Shown piece after piece: positions 45,658 to 54,981 of a stretch of 64,000 bases of DNA (the first letter of the stretch is position 1; every line of letters starts with the position of its first letter). The stretch covers positions 1 through 64,000 of the forward strand of contig NZ_JAVREK010000025.1 in assembly GCF_031845375.1 (NCBI RefSeq), read 5' to 3'. The notes under the pieces were generated by a model, which did no database searches, was not told the origin of the DNA, and was given only the letters and a program-made list of their open reading frames with translations. The position numbers were made by a program, and so were the translations under genes. This DNA is from Streptomonospora wellingtoniae (lineage in GTDB: Bacteria > Actinomycetota > Actinomycetes > Streptosporangiales > Streptosporangiaceae).

Positions 45658-47127
45658 ATGAGTGTCCTCGCCGTAGGAGTGAGCCACCGAAGCTCACCCG
45701 TGGCGCTACTGGAGCGCGTCGCCTTGGAGGGGCAGGCGCGGCTGAAGGTCATGTCCGAGATGGCCTCGGCGCCCTCGGTCAACGAGGTGCTGATGGTCTC
45801 GACGTGCAACCGCACCGAGATCTACGCCGACGTCGAGAAGTTCCACCCGGCCATGGCGGCTGTCACCGAGCTCCTTTCCTGGCACACCGGCGTCCCCCTC
45901 AGCGAACTGACCCGGCACGCCTACGTCCACTACGAGGAACGCGCCGTCCAGCACCTCTTCTCCGTCACCTGCGGGCTGGACTCCATGGTCGTGGGCGAGG
46001 GCCAGATCCTCGGCCAGGTGCGCAACGCGATCAAGGACGCCCAGCAGGCCGGCACCCTCGGCCGCGTCCTCAACGACCTCGGTCAGCGGGCGCTGCGTGT
46101 GGGCAAGCGCGCCCACACCGACACCCACCTCGACCACGCCGGCGCCGACATGGTCGGCCTGGGCCTGGACGTCGCGTTGCGCCGGATCGGCGCGCCCGCC
46201 CCCGAGGCGGCCTCCGCGTCGGAGGCAGCGGCCGCCGCCTGCCCCGCCGCGGGCTTCGCCGAGTCCGGCGACCCCGCCGACGAGGTCGGCGCCGCGACGC
46301 CGCACCCCCGACCGCTGACCGGCCTGCGTGTGCTCGTCCTGGGCGCCGGGTCGATGAGTGCGCTCGCCGCCAACACCGTGGCCCGCCAGGGTGCCGGACA
46401 GGTGACCGTCGCCAACCGCACGCACGAGCGCGCCGAGCGCCTGGCCGAGTGCCTGACCGAGGCCTACGAGCCCATCCGCAGCCGCGCCGTGCCCTTCGAC
46501 TCCGCAGCCGAGGTCCTGTCCGACGTCGACCTGGTGATCTCCTGCACCGGCGCCCAGGGGCTCGTGCTCGACAGCGAGGGGGTCGAGCGGGCCCGATCCA
46601 CCGCGCGCCCGCTGGTGTTCCTGGACCTCGCGCTGCCCCACGACATCGATCCCGGCGTGCGCGAGCTGGCGGGCGTCGACCTCGTCGACATCGAAGACCT
46701 CCGCCAGGCGGTCGCCGAACGCGGCGACGAGTCGGCCGAGCGCGCGGGCGTCATCTCGCTCGTGCGCGGGATCGTCGACGAGGAGGTGGACGAGTACCAG
46801 AGCGTGCGCCGCGCCGAGCTCGTCGCACCGACCGTTGTGGCCCTGCGCGACAAGGCCCGCACGCTCATGGAGTCGGAGTTGAGCCGCCTGGAGGGCCGCC
46901 TGCCCGAGCTCGACGACAAGACCCGCGGCGAGGTCACCTACGCCATGCGCCGCGTCGTCGACAAGCTGCTCCACCAGCCCACCGTGCGTGTGAAGGAGCT
47001 GGCCGCCGGCCCCGACGGCCATTCCTACGAGGCCGCGCTGCGCGAGCTGTTCGACCTCGACCCCGCCACGGCCGACGCCGTCAGCCGCGTCGAGCGCACG
47101 CCCGGCGAGCAGGGGCGGGAGGGGTGA
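45658..47127 (+). CDS. hemA: Glutamyl-tRNA reductase
   Basis: 489 residues. It reduces glutamyl-tRNA to glutamate-1-semialdehyde, the first haem step. The catalytic cysteine lies in VSTCNRTE. GEGQILGQVRNA, the NADPH motif VLGAGSMSALAA and a C-terminal dimerisation helix follow. An Ala-rich insert of about 40 residues (near 185-225) before the NADPH domain is typical of actinobacteria. ATG 45658 with TTGGAG 5 bases upstream. It lies in one operon with rex and hemC. Confidence 0.95.
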   Translation: MSVLAVGVSHRSSPVALLERVALEGQARLKVMSEMASAPSVNEVLMVSTCNRTEIYADVEKFHPAMAAVTELLSWHTGVPLSELTRHAYVHYEERAVQHLFSVTCGLDSMVVGEGQILGQVRNAIKDAQQAGTLGRVLNDLGQRALRVGKRAHTDTHLDHAGADMVGLGLDVALRRIGAPAPEAASASEAAAAACPAAGFAESGDPADEVGAATPHPRPLTGLRVLVLGAGSMSALAANTVARQGAGQVTVANRTHERAERLAECLTEAYEPIRSRAVPFDSAAEVLSDVDLVISCTGAQGLVLDSEGVERARSTARPLVFLDLALPHDIDPGVRELAGVDLVDIEDLRQAVAERGDESAERAGVISLVRGIVDEEVDEYQSVRRAELVAPTVVALRDKARTLMESELSRLEGRLPELDDKTRGEVTYAMRRVVDKLLHQPTVRVKELAAGPDGHSYEAALRELFDLDPATADAVSRVERTPGEQGREG

Positions 47128-47129
47128 CC

Positions 47130-48071
47130 GTGAGCGACCGCCCGGCCCGTCTCGGCACTCGCCGCAGCCCGATGGCCACATCCCAGTCGCAGACCGTGGC
47201 CGACGCCGTCACCGAGCGCACGGGCAGGCGGGTGGAGCTGGAGCTGATCACCAGCTACGGAGACGTCACCCAGGCCCACCTCACCCAGCTCGGCGGCACC
47301 GGCGTCTTCGTCAACAGCCTGCGCGAGCAGCTGCTCTCGGGCGGCATCGACTTCGCGGTGCACTCTCTCAAGGACCTGCCCACGGCCCCGGCCGAAGGGC
47401 TCGCGCTCGCCGCCATAACCGATCGCGACGACCCGCGCGACGCGCTCTGCGCCCGCGACGGACGCAAGTTCTCCGATCTGCCCTCCGGCTCGGTCGTCGG
47501 CACCGGCTCGCCGCGCCGCGTCGCCCAGCTCGCGGCGCTGCGCCCGGACCTGACCTACGTTCCCATCCGCGGCAACGCCGGGACCCGCCTGGGCCGGATC
47601 GCCGAGGGCGAGGTCGACGCCGTCGTGCTGGCCTACGCCGGGCTGGCGCGGGTCGGCCGCCTCGACGACGCCACCGACGTCTTCGGGCCCGAGCAGATGC
47701 TTCCGGCCCCCGGCCAGGGGGCGCTCGCGGTGGAGTGCCTGGCTTCCCGCGCGGACGGCGACCTCGCCTACCTCGCCGCCGTCGACCACGCCGCCACCCG
47801 TGCGGCCGTCACCGCCGAGCGCACGGTGCTGGCCGAGCTGGAGGCCGGCTGCGCCGCCCCCGTCGGTGCCTACGCCGAGGTCCACGACGGCAGGCTGCGT
47901 CTGCGCGCCGCCGTGGTGGCACCCGACGGCAGCGAGGAGGTGCGGCGCGAGCGCTCGGTCGACACGGGCGGCGACGCGGTCGCGGCCGCGTCCTCACTGG
48001 GGCGCGAGCTCGCCCGCGAGATGATCGGCGAAGGGGCCGACCGGATCGTCGCCGACGCGGCGGAGGGTTAG
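47130..48071 (+). CDS. hemC: Porphobilinogen deaminase (hydroxymethylbilane synthase)
   Basis: 313 residues. It links four porphobilinogens into hydroxymethylbilane. Motifs: LGTRRSPMATSQ, FVHSLKDLP-type HSLKDLPTAP, VGTGSPRRVAQL, and LEAGCAAPVGAYA with the cysteine that carries the dipyrromethane cofactor. GTG 47130 is preferred (GGGAGGGG 5 bases upstream); GTG 47124 overlaps the hemA stop. It is immediately adjacent to hemA. Confidence 0.95.
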   Translation: MSDRPARLGTRRSPMATSQSQTVADAVTERTGRRVELELITSYGDVTQAHLTQLGGTGVFVNSLREQLLSGGIDFAVHSLKDLPTAPAEGLALAAITDRDDPRDALCARDGRKFSDLPSGSVVGTGSPRRVAQLAALRPDLTYVPIRGNAGTRLGRIAEGEVDAVVLAYAGLARVGRLDDATDVFGPEQMLPAPGQGALAVECLASRADGDLAYLAAVDHAATRAAVTAERTVLAELEAGCAAPVGAYAEVHDGRLRLRAAVVAPDGSEEVRRERSVDTGGDAVAAASSLGRELAREMIGEGADRIVADAAEG

Positions 48072-48238
48072 CGGCCGAGGAACGAGAGGACGAGAGTAGG
48101 AGTCCGCAGGGCACCACGCGGGCCGTGCCGCCGCAGCGCGGGGACGGCGCCGCCCGACCGGCCCCCGGCGACGGGGCGGCCCTGCGGCGCGGCGCTCCAC
48201 GCGGGCGCCGGAGGGCAAGAGCAAGGAGCGATCGCACA

Positions 48239-49924
48239 GTGAATCCGCAGAGTGGTAACGAGGAGCCGCCGCCGAACGGATCGGGTCCGACCCGGCGCGG
48301 GCACGTGGCCCTGGTGGGTGCGGGTCCGGGCGATGCCGAGCTGCTGACTCTGCGGGGCGCGGCGGCGCTCGCCAAGGCCGACGTCGTCGTCAACCTGCGC
48401 GAGCCCGGCCCCGAGCTGGCCAAGCACCGCGAGGCCCTGCTGCGGCACTGCTCCGAGGACGTCTCCGTCATCGACCCGGCCGAGTGCGGCGGCGAGATCG
48501 ACGCCGTCGCCGTTGGCCACGCCCGCGAGGGCAAGCGGGTGGTACGGCTCTACAGCGGCGACCCGCTGCTGGGCTGCCGCGGCGCGGACCTCGCGTCGGC
48601 CTGCCGCCAGGCCGGCGTCGAGTACGAGATCGTGCCGGGGCTGTCCGCCGCCACCGCCGTCCCCGCCTTCGCCGGCGTCCCGCTGCTGCCCGAGGACATC
48701 GGCGAGGCCCGCATCGTCGACGGGCGCGACACCGGCCTCGACTGGGAGCGCCTCGCCCACGGCGACGCCAGCCTCGTCGTGATGTTCCCCGACGCTCCCG
48801 ACGGCACCGACGCGCGCCACAGCGGGCCCGGGCTCGAGCGGCTGTGCAAGACGCTCATCGCCGCCGGCAAGCCCGCGAGTACCCCGGTCGCCGTCGTGCG
48901 CATGGGATCCACGACCGAGCAGACCACGGTCTCCTCGACGCTTCAGCGGCTGACCGCCGACATCAAGGCCGCCGACGCCAAGGGCCACAACGTCACCGCC
49001 CCCGCGCTGTTTCTGATGGGCAAGGGTGTGACCGGCGACAAGGAGCCCTCCTGGTTCGAGGGTCGCCCTCTGTTCGGCTGGCGGGTGCTGGTGCCGCGCA
49101 CCAGAGAGCAGGCCTCCGGGCTGGCCGACCAGCTGCGCGGCTTCGGTGCGGTTCCCGAGTCGGTGCCCACCATCTCGGTCGAGCCGCCGCGCACGCCTCA
49201 GCAGATGGAGCGCGCGGTGCGCGGCCTGGTCACCGGCCGCTACCAGTGGGTGGCGTTCACCTCCGTCAACGCCGTCAAGGCGATCAAGGAGCGCTTCGAG
49301 GAGTACGGCCTCGACGCCCGCGCCTTCGCCGGGGTCAAGGTCGCCGCCGTCGGCGAGCAGACCGCGGCGTCGCTGCGCGAGTTCGGCATCCAGCCCGACC
49401 TCATGCCGCCGACGGAGAGCCAGTCCGGCGCTGGACTGGTCGAGGTGTGGCCGCCCTACGACGCCGAGCTCGACCCGATCGAGCGGGTGCTGCTGCCGCG
49501 CGCCGACATCGCCACCGAGACCCTGTCGTCGGGGCTGTCCGGCCTCGGCTGGGAGGTCGACGACGTCACCGCCTACCGCACCGTGCGCGCGGCGCCCCCG
49601 CCCGCCCCGGTCCGCGAGGCGATCAAGGGGGGCGGCTTCGACGCGGTGCTGTTCACGTCGTCCTCAACGGTGCGCAACCTCGTCGGCATCGCCGGCAAGC
49701 CGCACAACACCACGGTGATCGCGGTCATCGGCCCGGAGACCGCTAAGACGGCCCGGGAGTTCGGGCTGCGTGTGGACGTCACGGCGCCGAAAGCCTCGGT
49801 TTCGGCCCTCGCGGAGGCTCTGGCGGAGTACGGTGCGGCACAGCGAGCCGAAGCCGTCGCGGCGGGCAAGCCCGCTCTCAAGCCCAGCCAGAAGCGCCGC
49901 GGTCGGCGCCGCAAGACCGTGTGA
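48239..49924 (+). CDS. hemD: Fused uroporphyrinogen-III methyltransferase / uroporphyrinogen-III synthase (CobA-HemD)
   Basis: 561 residues, a two-domain fusion common in actinobacteria. The N-terminal tetrapyrrole methylase domain (about 20-260) has VALVGAGPGDAELLTLRG, RLYSGDPLLGCRG and a late VRMGST motif. The C-terminal HemD domain (about 268-535) has VLVPRTREQASGLADQLR, WVAFTSVNAVKAI and VLFTSSSTVRNL. It closes the ring to uroporphyrinogen III and can divert it to sirohaem/B12 precursors. A basic tail ends the protein. GTG with AAGGAG 10 bases upstream. Confidence 0.95.
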   Translation: MNPQSGNEEPPPNGSGPTRRGHVALVGAGPGDAELLTLRGAAALAKADVVVNLREPGPELAKHREALLRHCSEDVSVIDPAECGGEIDAVAVGHAREGKRVVRLYSGDPLLGCRGADLASACRQAGVEYEIVPGLSAATAVPAFAGVPLLPEDIGEARIVDGRDTGLDWERLAHGDASLVVMFPDAPDGTDARHSGPGLERLCKTLIAAGKPASTPVAVVRMGSTTEQTTVSSTLQRLTADIKAADAKGHNVTAPALFLMGKGVTGDKEPSWFEGRPLFGWRVLVPRTREQASGLADQLRGFGAVPESVPTISVEPPRTPQQMERAVRGLVTGRYQWVAFTSVNAVKAIKERFEEYGLDARAFAGVKVAAVGEQTAASLREFGIQPDLMPPTESQSGAGLVEVWPPYDAELDPIERVLLPRADIATETLSSGLSGLGWEVDDVTAYRTVRAAPPPAPVREAIKGGGFDAVLFTSSSTVRNLVGIAGKPHNTTVIAVIGPETAKTAREFGLRVDVTAPKASVSALAEALAEYGAAQRAEAVAAGKPALKPSQKRRGRRRKTV

Positions 49925-49939
49925 CCAGGGGAGCTTAGG

Positions 49940-50923
49940 ATGAACGCCCAGTACCCGGTGGCGCGCCCGCGCCGCCTGCGCCGCACACCGGCACTGCGCC
50001 GGCTGGTCGCCGAGACCCGCGTGCGGCCCGAGGAACTCATCCTGCCGATGTTCGTCAAAGAGGGCATCAGCGAGCCCAACCCCGTCTCGTCCATGCCGGG
50101 GGTCGTGCAGCACACCCGCGACAGCGTGCGCAAGGCAGCCCGGGAGGCAGCTGAGGCCGGCGTCGGCGGGATCATCCTGTTCGGCATCCCCGAGTTCAAG
50201 GACGAGCGCGGTTCGGCGGCCGACGACCCCGGAGGGGTGGTGCAGCGGTCCCTGCGCGACCTCTCCTCCGACCTCGGCGGAGACGTCGTCGTCATGGCGG
50301 ACCTGTGCCTGGACGAATACACATCGCACGGGCACTGCGGGCTGCTCACCCCCTCCGGAGAGGTCGACAACGACGCCACCCTGGAGCGCTACGCCGCGAT
50401 AGCCGTGGCCCAGGCGGCCGCCGGCGTGGACGTCGTGGGCCCCAGCGGGATGATGGACGGCCAGGTGGCCGCCATCCGCGCGGCGCTGGACGGAGCCGGC
50501 TACACCGACGTCGCGATCCTCTCCTATGCCGTCAAGTACGCCTCCGCCTTCTACGGACCGTTCCGCGAGGCGGCCGAGGGGGCGCCGCAGTTCGGCGATC
50601 GCAGCGGCTACCAGCAGGACCCCGCCAACGCCCGCGAGGCGCTGCGCGAGGCGGAGCTGGACATCGCTGAGGGGGCCGACATGGTCATGGTCAAACCCGG
50701 GCTGGCCTACCTCGACATCGTCGCCGCCGTGGCCGACCGGGTGGACGTACCGGTGTCGGCGTACCAGGTCAGCGGCGAGTACGCGATGATCGAGGCGGCC
50801 GTCGAGAAGGGCTGGCTGGACCGCGAGCGGGTGATCTTGGAGACGCTGCTCTCCTACCGCCGCGCAGGTGCCGGGCAGATCCTGACCTACTGGGCGACCG
50901 AGGCCGCACGATTGCTCCGCTGA
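49940..50923 (+). CDS. hemB: Delta-aminolevulinic acid dehydratase
   Basis: 327 residues. It condenses two 5-aminolevulinates to porphobilinogen. The Schiff-base lysines lie in SYAVKYASAFYGPF and MVKPGLAYLD. The metal-type loop VMADLCLDEYTSHGHCG and the flexible lid GDRSGYQQDPAN are present. It ends the rex-hemACDB run, 15 bases after cobA-hemD. Confidence 0.96.
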   Translation: MNAQYPVARPRRLRRTPALRRLVAETRVRPEELILPMFVKEGISEPNPVSSMPGVVQHTRDSVRKAAREAAEAGVGGIILFGIPEFKDERGSAADDPGGVVQRSLRDLSSDLGGDVVVMADLCLDEYTSHGHCGLLTPSGEVDNDATLERYAAIAVAQAAAGVDVVGPSGMMDGQVAAIRAALDGAGYTDVAILSYAVKYASAFYGPFREAAEGAPQFGDRSGYQQDPANAREALREAELDIAEGADMVMVKPGLAYLDIVAAVADRVDVPVSAYQVSGEYAMIEAAVEKGWLDRERVILETLLSYRRAGAGQILTYWATEAARLLR

Positions 50924-51020
50924 GCGGGGGACACACCGTTTCCCCCGGATCGCGGTCGAGGCCGGGGATGCGGGAAGCACCACGGGAATCGACCGGCGAT
51001 CAGACGAACGGGGAGCAATC

Positions 51021-51689
51021 GTGGCGGAGGTCCTGCAGCGGCGTAGGCGCCGGCGCTCGTCGGACGGCATGCTCAGTGCGGCGCTGAGCTACGCGGCCCT
51101 GGGATGGCCGGTGTGCCGCGGCGCGGCGCCGTCGGGGTCGAGCGGGCGTGCCTGCGGCTGCGACCGCGTGGGCTGCCCCGACCCCGGAGCGCACCCGGTC
51201 TCGGCGACGTGGGGGCTGGAGGCCACCACCGACCGCGAGGTCATCACCCGGTGGTGGAGCGCCGCGAGCGGCGCCAACGTCATCCTGCCCACCGGCCGGG
51301 TCTTCGACGTCTTCGACGTGCCGGCGGGTGCAGGCGTCATGGCACTGGCCCGGATGGGGCGCGCGGGGCTGCAAGCGGGTCCGGTGGCCGCCGTCGACGC
51401 CCAGCGCTACCTGTTCTTCGTGGCGACGCGCTCGCCCGCCGACGAGGACGAGTGGTGGTCCTGCCACCTGGACTGCGTACCGGAGAGCATCGAGGAGACC
51501 CCCGGGCTGCGCTGGCACTGCCGCGACAGCTACGTGCTGGCCGCCCCTTCGCGGCTTCCCTCGGGCAACCCCGTCGCCTGGATCCGCGCACCGGAGGCAC
51601 CGGACGCCGCCGGCGCGCCGTCGCTGCCCGACCCCATCGCCGTGCTGGACATCCTCTCCGACTCCTGCGAGGAGTTCCTGCCGTCCTAG
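51021..51689 (+). CDS. Bifunctional primase/polymerase (Prim-Pol) N-terminal domain protein
   Basis: 222 residues. The pattern ALSYAALGWPVCRGA, a CGCDRVGCPDPGAHP cysteine cluster and WWSAASGANVILPTG matches the stand-alone actinobacterial proteins with the archaeal-type Prim-Pol domain. Clear catalytic acidic pairs are reduced (VFDVFDVP), so activity is uncertain. Its role in chromosomal loci is unknown; it is not plasmid-associated here. GTG with GGGGAG upstream. Confidence 0.78.
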   Translation: MAEVLQRRRRRRSSDGMLSAALSYAALGWPVCRGAAPSGSSGRACGCDRVGCPDPGAHPVSATWGLEATTDREVITRWWSAASGANVILPTGRVFDVFDVPAGAGVMALARMGRAGLQAGPVAAVDAQRYLFFVATRSPADEDEWWSCHLDCVPESIEETPGLRWHCRDSYVLAAPSRLPSGNPVAWIRAPEAPDAAGAPSLPDPIAVLDILSDSCEEFLPS

Positions 51690-51721
51690 GTCGGGGCGGC
51701 CGACCGCTGCGGCGGGCCGGC

Positions 51722-51748
51722 GCCGGGCGCGGCGGCCCCGCGCCCGGC
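51722..51748. terminator. Hairpin between convergent genes
   Basis: GCCGGGCGCGG (51722-51732) pairs perfectly with CCGCGCCCGGC (51738-51748) around five bases. It lies between the stops at 51689 and 51758 and can serve both. Confidence 0.75.
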
Positions 51749-51757
51749 ACCCGCGGA

Positions 51758-52594
51758 TCACCGGCCGAGGAACCCCAGGAGGGCGTCGTTGACCTCAGCG
51801 GTGTGTGTGGTGAGCAGCGCGTGCGGCGCGCCTTCGATCTCGATGTAGCGTGCGTCGGGCAGCGCCCTCGCGAAGCGGCGCCCGGTGGCGTCGATGGGCA
51901 GGGTGCGGTCGGCGGTTCCGTGGACGATCAGGGCGGGCACGTCGATCCGGCGGATGTCGGCGCGGAAGTCGGTGGGCCAGGTCAGCGGGGCGGCGGCCGC
52001 GGCGATGGGCCCGGAGCCGGCCGCGACGTTCCACGCGTTGCGGACGGCCTCTTCGCTGACGCGGTCGCCGAGGTTCTCGTCGAGGTTGAAGAAGTCCTGG
52101 TAGAAGCCGGTGAAGAAGGCGTAGCGGTCCTCCTTGGCCGCGGCGGCGACACCCTCGAAGAAGGACATGGGGGCGGCGCCGTCGGGGTTGTCGTCGGTGA
52201 TCGCTAGGAACGGCTCCAGCGAGGCCAGGAAGGCGGCCTCCGCCACGCGCGCGGAGCCGTAGGAGGCCAGGTAGCGGGCGACCTCGCCGGTGCCCATGGA
52301 GAACCCGACCAGGGCCGCGTCGCGCAGGTCGAGGGTCTCCAGGAGGATGTTCAGGTCGGCGGCGAAGGTGTCGTAGTCGTATCCGGTCGCGGGGCGGCTG
52401 GACTTGCCGAAGCCGCGCCGGTCATAGGTGACGACCCGGTATCCGGCGTCCAGCAGGTCCGGTACCTGTCCTTCCCAGGAGTCGCCGTCCAGCGGGTAGC
52501 CGTGGATCAGCACCACCGGCCGACCGGATCCCTTGTCCTCGTAGTGGAGTTCGATGTCGGTGCTGTTCTCACTGCCGACCTTGATGCGTCCCAT
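51758..52594 (-). CDS. Alpha/beta hydrolase, non-haem chloroperoxidase-like
   Basis: 278 residues with an intact triad: the nucleophile in GFSMGTGE, the acid in HGTADRTLP and the histidine in GAPHALLTTH. The oxyanion segment is LIHGYPLDGDSW. It is most like cofactor-free perhydrolase/chloroperoxidase or arylesterase enzymes of the CPO family. GGAGGGG precedes ATG 52592-52594. It lies upstream of a catabolic-looking block on the same strand; the substrate is unknown. Confidence 0.88.
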   Translation of the reverse strand: MGRIKVGSENSTDIELHYEDKGSGRPVVLIHGYPLDGDSWEGQVPDLLDAGYRVVTYDRRGFGKSSRPATGYDYDTFAADLNILLETLDLRDAALVGFSMGTGEVARYLASYGSARVAEAAFLASLEPFLAITDDNPDGAAPMSFFEGVAAAAKEDRYAFFTGFYQDFFNLDENLGDRVSEEAVRNAWNVAAGSGPIAAAAAPLTWPTDFRADIRRIDVPALIVHGTADRTLPIDATGRRFARALPDARYIEIEGAPHALLTTHTAEVNDALLGFLGR

Positions 52595-52698
52595 GGTGAT
52601 CGCCCCTCCCGGGTGTGCGGCGTGTTCACTCCAGGGATACAGGAATGTGCGGCGGGTAGTCCGGACGGCTCGTTCCCCGGCGTGTGCCGCCCCGGCCG

Positions 52699-53424
52699 CT
52701 ACGCGTGCTGCCGGTCGGCCTCGTCGGCGAAGGCCGCCATGGAGGGGAACTCGGCGTCGTAGCGCCACTCGTCGGCGGGCTCGGGAGTGGCTCCCCAGCC
52801 GGGCCGGTCGTGGCGCCGGTTGATCCACACCGACGCGAGCCCTCGGCGGCGGGCCGGCACATGGTCGTGGAAGAGGCTCTGAGCCACGTGCAGAAGCCGC
52901 TCGCGCCCACAGCCGAGCTCGTCGAGCACCGCGTCCAGCGCCTCGAAGTGGGGGTCGGCGGGCTTGTAGGCGCCGACGTCCTCGGCCGTGACGATCCGGG
53001 TGAAGCCGCCGCGCAGGTGCTTGTCGCTGCCGGAGAACCCCTCGCGGTGCACGTTGCTCACGATCACCAGGTCGTAGTGGCGGCGCAGCCGCGCCAGGGC
53101 CTCGGCCGAGTCGCAGAAGGCGGGCCAGTCGCCGACCGAGCCGCCGAGCCTGCGGGCCCAGTCGCGGCCGACCTCGGCGCCCGCGGAGGATCCCGTGCGG
53201 ACGAAGGACTCGGCGAGCACGTCGGGGTAGAGCCACGCCGGGTGCTCGCGCATCACCGCCGCCTCGTGGCCGGCGTAGCTCTCCAGCAGCTCCTCGCCGC
53301 CGTGGTCCAGGCCCTGCTCGCGGGCCCAGTCCGCCAGGACGGCGGTGATGCCCTGCTCCCAGTCGATGAGCGTGCCGTAGCAGTCGAAGCTCAGGACGCG
53401 GAACGCGGTCAGGTCGAGGGTCAT
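52699..53424 (-). CDS. Haloacid dehalogenase, type II (HAD superfamily)
   Basis: 241 residues. Nucleophile Asp in SFDCYGTLIDWEQG, the Ser of VSNVHREGF, the Lys in GAYKPADPHF and the HVAQSLFHDH motif together are the signature of L-2-haloacid dehalogenases. It would hydrolyse 2-haloacids to hydroxyacids, though many such genes act on other substrates. ATG 53422-53424 starts one base after the symporter stop, so the two are probably coupled. Confidence 0.85.
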   Translation of the reverse strand: MTLDLTAFRVLSFDCYGTLIDWEQGITAVLADWAREQGLDHGGEELLESYAGHEAAVMREHPAWLYPDVLAESFVRTGSSAGAEVGRDWARRLGGSVGDWPAFCDSAEALARLRRHYDLVIVSNVHREGFSGSDKHLRGGFTRIVTAEDVGAYKPADPHFEALDAVLDELGCGRERLLHVAQSLFHDHVPARRRGLASVWINRRHDRPGWGATPEPADEWRYDAEFPSMAAFADEADRQHA

Positions 53425-53425
53425 C

Positions 53426-54859
53426 TCAGTCCTTCGGGTCGGCGGTTTCGGCGTCGGCGGCCATCTCGGTCCGAGGGACACCGCTGTCGGGCAGCACGAG
53501 GCTGACCGCGACCAGCGTGACCAGCGACACCGGCAGGGAGACGAGCACCGAGTTCACGCCGTAGGGCTGCCCCAGCTGCTCCCACACGATGGTGACGACG
53601 GTGCTGAGAAGCATGGCGGTCAGCGCGCCCCACTTGCTGGCGCGCCGCCACAGGAAGATCGCCAGGACGGGCGGTGCGAGGGCCACGCCGTAGACGGTGT
53701 AGGAGTACATCTGCAGCTCCAGCACCGTCGGGAAGAACCGGCCGAGCACGTAGGCCACCGCCCCGATCCCCAGCACGGCCAGGCGGTGGACCAGCAGCCG
53801 CCGCCGGTCGTCCATCTGCACACCGAGCAGCCGCCGGGTCACGTCGTAGACGACGTTTCCGGCGCCGGAGAGCAGGAACGAGGAGCCGGTGGTGATGATG
53901 AAGGCCAGTGCGCCGGCCAGCAGCAGGCCGCCCATGAGGACGGGCAGGTACCCTTCGCCGGCGAGCGACAGCACCGCGGAGTCCGGCTCGATGCCGGGCA
54001 TCAGGACGAACGCCGCCGAACCCAGCAGTGCGACCGGCACGGTCACCAGGAAGCTGGACAGGAAGAACCCGCCGGTCGACCTGCGCGCCTCGGCCCCGTC
54101 GCGGGCGGCGCCGAGCCGCTGGTACATGTTCTGGTCGGCGAGGATCAGCAGGAACAGCGGCAGGAAGTAGCCGAGCAGCTGCAGTGCGCCCAGGCCGCCG
54201 CTGAGGGTCCGGTAGTCGTCGGGCAGGTCCCGCCAGTACTCGCCGACGCCGCCGAGGTCTGTGCCGAGCACCAGCGGAAGTGCGGCGAGCAGGCACGCCA
54301 CGATGATCAGCGCGGACAGGAAGTCGCTCCAGGCGACCGACTTCAGGCCGCCGCCCACCGCCAGGAAGGTCACCAGCAGCGCCACGACCACGGCGCCCTG
54401 CTCGGGGGAGAGCGGCGTGATCACGCTGATGATCTGGCCGCCGCCGGTGAACTGGTAGGCGGTGATGCCGGTGTAGGCGAGCACGGTGATGACGGCCGCG
54501 ATCATCCGGACCGATACGCCGTAGCGGCGCTCCAGCAGTTCGGGGACGGTGTAGGCCGCCCCTTGGCGGATGCGGCTCGCCAGGCCGTAGAGCACGGCGA
54601 TGCCCACCGGTGTGCCCGCGAGGAAGAAGATCGAGGCGAGGGGGCCGTAGCTGTAGGCGAAGCTGGCACCGCCGATGATCGTGCCCGAACCCACCCACGT
54701 GGCCAGCAGCGTGCCGATCATGACCGGGCGCGGCAGGTTCCGGCCGGCGAAGACGAAGTCGTCCCCGGTGGAGACCTCCTTCGAACGGCTGAACCAGGCG
54801 CCGATCCCCACCATGAGGAGCAGGTAGAGAACGAGAACGAGCACATGGGTCGTCTGCAT
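53426..54859 (-). CDS. Sodium:solute symporter (SSS family)
   Basis: 477 residues, about 13 hydrophobic segments. Family features are an N-terminal YLLLMVGIGAWFSRS, GGASFAYSYGPLA, and the ADQNMYQRLGAAR loop. SSS transporters take up sugars, amino acids, carboxylates or similar solutes with sodium. GGAGG lies 5 bases before ATG 54857-54859. A 14-bp palindrome shared with the RpiR-amidohydrolase promoter lies about 110 bases upstream, so it is probably part of the same regulon. The substrate is unknown. Confidence 0.9.
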   Translation of the reverse strand: MQTTHVLVLVLYLLLMVGIGAWFSRSKEVSTGDDFVFAGRNLPRPVMIGTLLATWVGSGTIIGGASFAYSYGPLASIFFLAGTPVGIAVLYGLASRIRQGAAYTVPELLERRYGVSVRMIAAVITVLAYTGITAYQFTGGGQIISVITPLSPEQGAVVVALLVTFLAVGGGLKSVAWSDFLSALIIVACLLAALPLVLGTDLGGVGEYWRDLPDDYRTLSGGLGALQLLGYFLPLFLLILADQNMYQRLGAARDGAEARRSTGGFFLSSFLVTVPVALLGSAAFVLMPGIEPDSAVLSLAGEGYLPVLMGGLLLAGALAFIITTGSSFLLSGAGNVVYDVTRRLLGVQMDDRRRLLVHRLAVLGIGAVAYVLGRFFPTVLELQMYSYTVYGVALAPPVLAIFLWRRASKWGALTAMLLSTVVTIVWEQLGQPYGVNSVLVSLPVSLVTLVAVSLVLPDSGVPRTEMAADAETADPKD

Positions 54860-54967
54860 GGACGCCTCCGGGGCGGTCGAAGGACGGCCGGGCGGGCGCG
54901 TGACCCGGCTGGCCAGGGGGAACCCGTCGTCGGGTGGAGCCATGAAACCCGCTCCGACCGCCAGAAC

Positions 54968-54981
54968 GCAATAGTTATTGC
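54968..54981. promoter_or_regulatory. Candidate RpiR operator, symporter side
   Basis: GCAATAGTTATTGC is a near-perfect palindrome located over the rpiR-type gene's stop codon (TAA at 54975-54977) and upstream of the symporter. It differs at one of 14 positions from the motif at 55893-55906. Inferred binding site of the regulator encoded between them. Confidence 0.6.
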